Below are positions 22,060 through 22,974 of a stretch of 22,974 nucleotides of DNA, one piece after another; the first letter of the stretch is position 1, and the number at the start of each line of letters is the position of its first letter. The notes under the pieces are model-generated. The model worked only from the letters and a program-made list of their open reading frames with translations, had not been told where the DNA came from and ran no database searches. Position numbers and translations under genes: made by a program. Source of the stretch: JOPF133 sp052144935 (lineage in GTDB: Bacteria > Acidobacteriota > Terriglobia > Bryobacterales > Bryobacteraceae); assembly GCA_052144935.1 (NCBI GenBank), contig JBKQPR010000043.1:1-22974 (forward strand), given 5' to 3'.

Positions 22060-22590
22060 ATGCTGCAAATTCACTCCACGCTGAGAGTGGATCAAATCGA
22101 GTTAGGATTGCGCATCGCTGCCGAACGCCACGGCGGCAGCGTGCTGGCTGTCAGTCATGTCGGCCAGTTGCTGCGAGGCGATCGGGGCCCGAGGCCCGCT
22201 GACGCGATCACCTTTACCTTGTGTTTCTCCGATCTTTACGCGCCCCTGCTACGCTCCGAGACCCGGTTCGCGGTGTTTCTGCCTAGCCGGATCGCAGTCT
22301 GCGCCAGAGGAGACGCCGTCGTTCTGGAGGCAATTTCTCCCAGGGAGTACTGCCGGCTGCTCCACCGGCCGGAGATCGAGCCGCTGGCCGCGTCGCTGGA
22401 AGAGACTCTGCGCCTTGTCATGGAGGAAGCCGCTCAGCGGCTGCCTCACATGGCCGCCGAAGGGGGCGATCATCTTGCCACTGAAGAGTTGATCAACATG
22501 CGGGCCGCCCTCCCGCAGCGGATCGACTGTCACGGCACAAAAATCGAAGAACTGGCAGGCACGGGCGTGCATGACTCGCCGGGCGGATAG
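22060..22590 (+). CDS. DUF302-like small protein at the end of the metabolic operon
   Basis: The 176-residue product starts MLQIHSTLRVDQIELGLRIA; AGGTGA five bases upstream and a five-base gap after the dehydrogenase stop mark it as the last gene of the operon. The middle (TFTLCFSDLYAPLLRSETRF, then FAVFLPSRIAVCARGDAVVLEAISP, about residues 50-95) resembles the core of DUF302 proteins, in which a 'P....FLPCRI.V' segment is typical; the usual Cys after P is Ser here. The remainder is helical and acidic with no motif I know. There are no membrane helices or signal peptide. Function is unknown; position suggests a helper or regulator of the cassette. Confidence 0.6.
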   Translation: MLQIHSTLRVDQIELGLRIAAERHGGSVLAVSHVGQLLRGDRGPRPADAITFTLCFSDLYAPLLRSETRFAVFLPSRIAVCARGDAVVLEAISPREYCRLLHRPEIEPLAASLEETLRLVMEEAAQRLPHMAAEGGDHLATEELINMRAALPQRIDCHGTKIEELAGTGVHDSPGG

Positions 22591-22610
22591 GATCTCACAC
22601 ACCCACGAGA

Positions 22611-22634
22611 CTCAGGCGGCCAGGAAGCCTTGAG
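22611..22634 (+). terminator. Hairpin that may end the metabolic operon
   Basis: CTCAGGC (22611-22617) and GCCTTGAG (22627-22634) form a stem with one bulged base, 20 bases after the last gene. There is no T-tract behind it, so it is at best a weak or Rho-assisted terminator. Confidence 0.25.
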
Positions 22635-22719
22635 GATCTCCAGCGAGCATGTGTAGCTCGGGGCAGTGAATCGGGCCACCAGCTTGGCGTCGTATGCCCT
22701 GACGAAGAGCAGTAACGAT

Positions 22720-22738
22720 CCTCCGGCAGAGCCGGAGG
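22720..22738. repeat. Perfect hairpin palindrome, REP-like
   Basis: CCTCCGGC (22720-22727), AGA, GCCGGAGG (22731-22738) make a perfect 8-bp stem. No T-run follows. It looks like a dispersed palindromic element or an insertion-sequence trace rather than a terminator. Confidence 0.5.
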
Positions 22739-22744
22739 TCCTCT

Positions 22745-22850
22745 ACGACGTGCAGAAAACGCCGAACCGCACTTTGCCGTTTCCCGATAACACTTCCAAG
22801 CAGCAGCGCATCAATTCGTTCACGCAGCTCGATTACATACTTTCCGCCAC
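22745..22850 (+). pseudogene. Fragment of a TonB-dependent (Oar/carboxypeptidase-regulatory-like) receptor
   Basis: The plus frame reads DVQKTPNRTLPFPDNTSKQQ followed by RINSFTQLDYILSAT. The phrase (T/S)KQQRINS(F/Y)TQLDYILS is, from memory, a characteristic stretch of the large TonB-dependent receptors abundant in Acidobacteriota. The match ends at 22850, after which the expected HxLT/LxxHV text does not follow although the frame remains open to the window edge. With no N-terminus, signal peptide or plug domain, this is a relic of about 35 residues. Confidence 0.5.
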
Positions 22851-22974
22851 TGCTGTCCGGCTAAAATTTGCCGCCAGCAAGGAACTCCCACGGAATCGGG
22901 AAGTTAGGGGCAGGACTGGATTTTTCGATTTGAACTTTTCCCGGCGGAATTCCTCCCCAAAACTGTCGTTGCGG
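22851..22974. other. Right-edge sequence, possibly the start of an insertion element
   Basis: The TonB-receptor match breaks off directly before GCTGTCCGGCTAAAATTTGC (22851-22870). A start of the TGTCCGG.TAAAA type is reminiscent of insertion-sequence ends, but the other end and any transposase lie outside the window, so this is only a suggestion. The remaining bases hold no recognised gene. Confidence 0.25.

Overview
The window is GC-rich, dense bacterial DNA. It is most like Acidobacteriota of the Solibacter/Bryobacter kind. That placement is inferred from gene families and style (a TAT-exported enolase-superfamily enzyme, a group 3b-type hydrogenase, a trace of an acidobacterial-type TonB receptor); no rRNA or other phylogenetic marker is present.

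Left part (1-3811, minus strand): the first residues of an integral membrane protein running off the left edge, a TolC-family outer-membrane channel protein followed by a hairpin terminator, and a membrane-bound family 2 glycosyltransferase of the cellulose synthase/glucomannan synthase type.

Second part (about 3990-9000) is a low-density 'graveyard' broken only by two good genes: an enolase-superfamily (mandelate racemase/muconate lactonizing type) protein with a twin-arginine signal (4896-6200), and a small Cys-rich protein with an apparently leaderless promoter (7409-7801). Around them lie recognisable broken pieces: a MazEF-like toxin-antitoxin pair, a DNA ligase fragment joined to a PD-(D/E)XK nuclease fragment, degenerate ~190-300 bp tandem repeats, the C-terminal part of an acetyl-CoA hydrolase/CoA-transferase with frameshifts, and a slice of a group II intron reverse transcriptase.

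Third part (9070-13971, plus strand) is a tightly coupled operon for a cytosolic bidirectional [NiFe] hydrogenase of the group 3b (NAD(P)-linked, 'sulfhydrogenase') type: beta FeS subunit, gamma flavin/FeS subunit, small subunit, large subunit, maturation endopeptidase, and an unnamed membrane-anchored Cys-rich protein. Genes overlap by 1-17 bases. No hyp accessory genes are here.

Fourth part (14228-18156) is a signalling block: a lone receiver, a receiver-histidine kinase fusion, another lone receiver, and a Cache/HAMP histidine kinase. None has a DNA-binding or other recognisable output domain.

Fifth part (18216-22590) is a coupled metabolic cassette: an isocitrate-lyase-superfamily lyase (dimethylmalate/methylisocitrate lyase type), large and small subunits of an aconitase/isopropylmalate-isomerase-type hydratase, a beta-decarboxylating dehydrogenase of the isocitrate/isopropylmalate type, and a DUF302-like protein. 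Together these could join or split a carboxylate and pyruvate, isomerise the malate-type product, and oxidatively decarboxylate it. The exact substrate cannot be read from the sequence. The right end holds a broken TonB-receptor fragment that stops where an IS-like end may begin.
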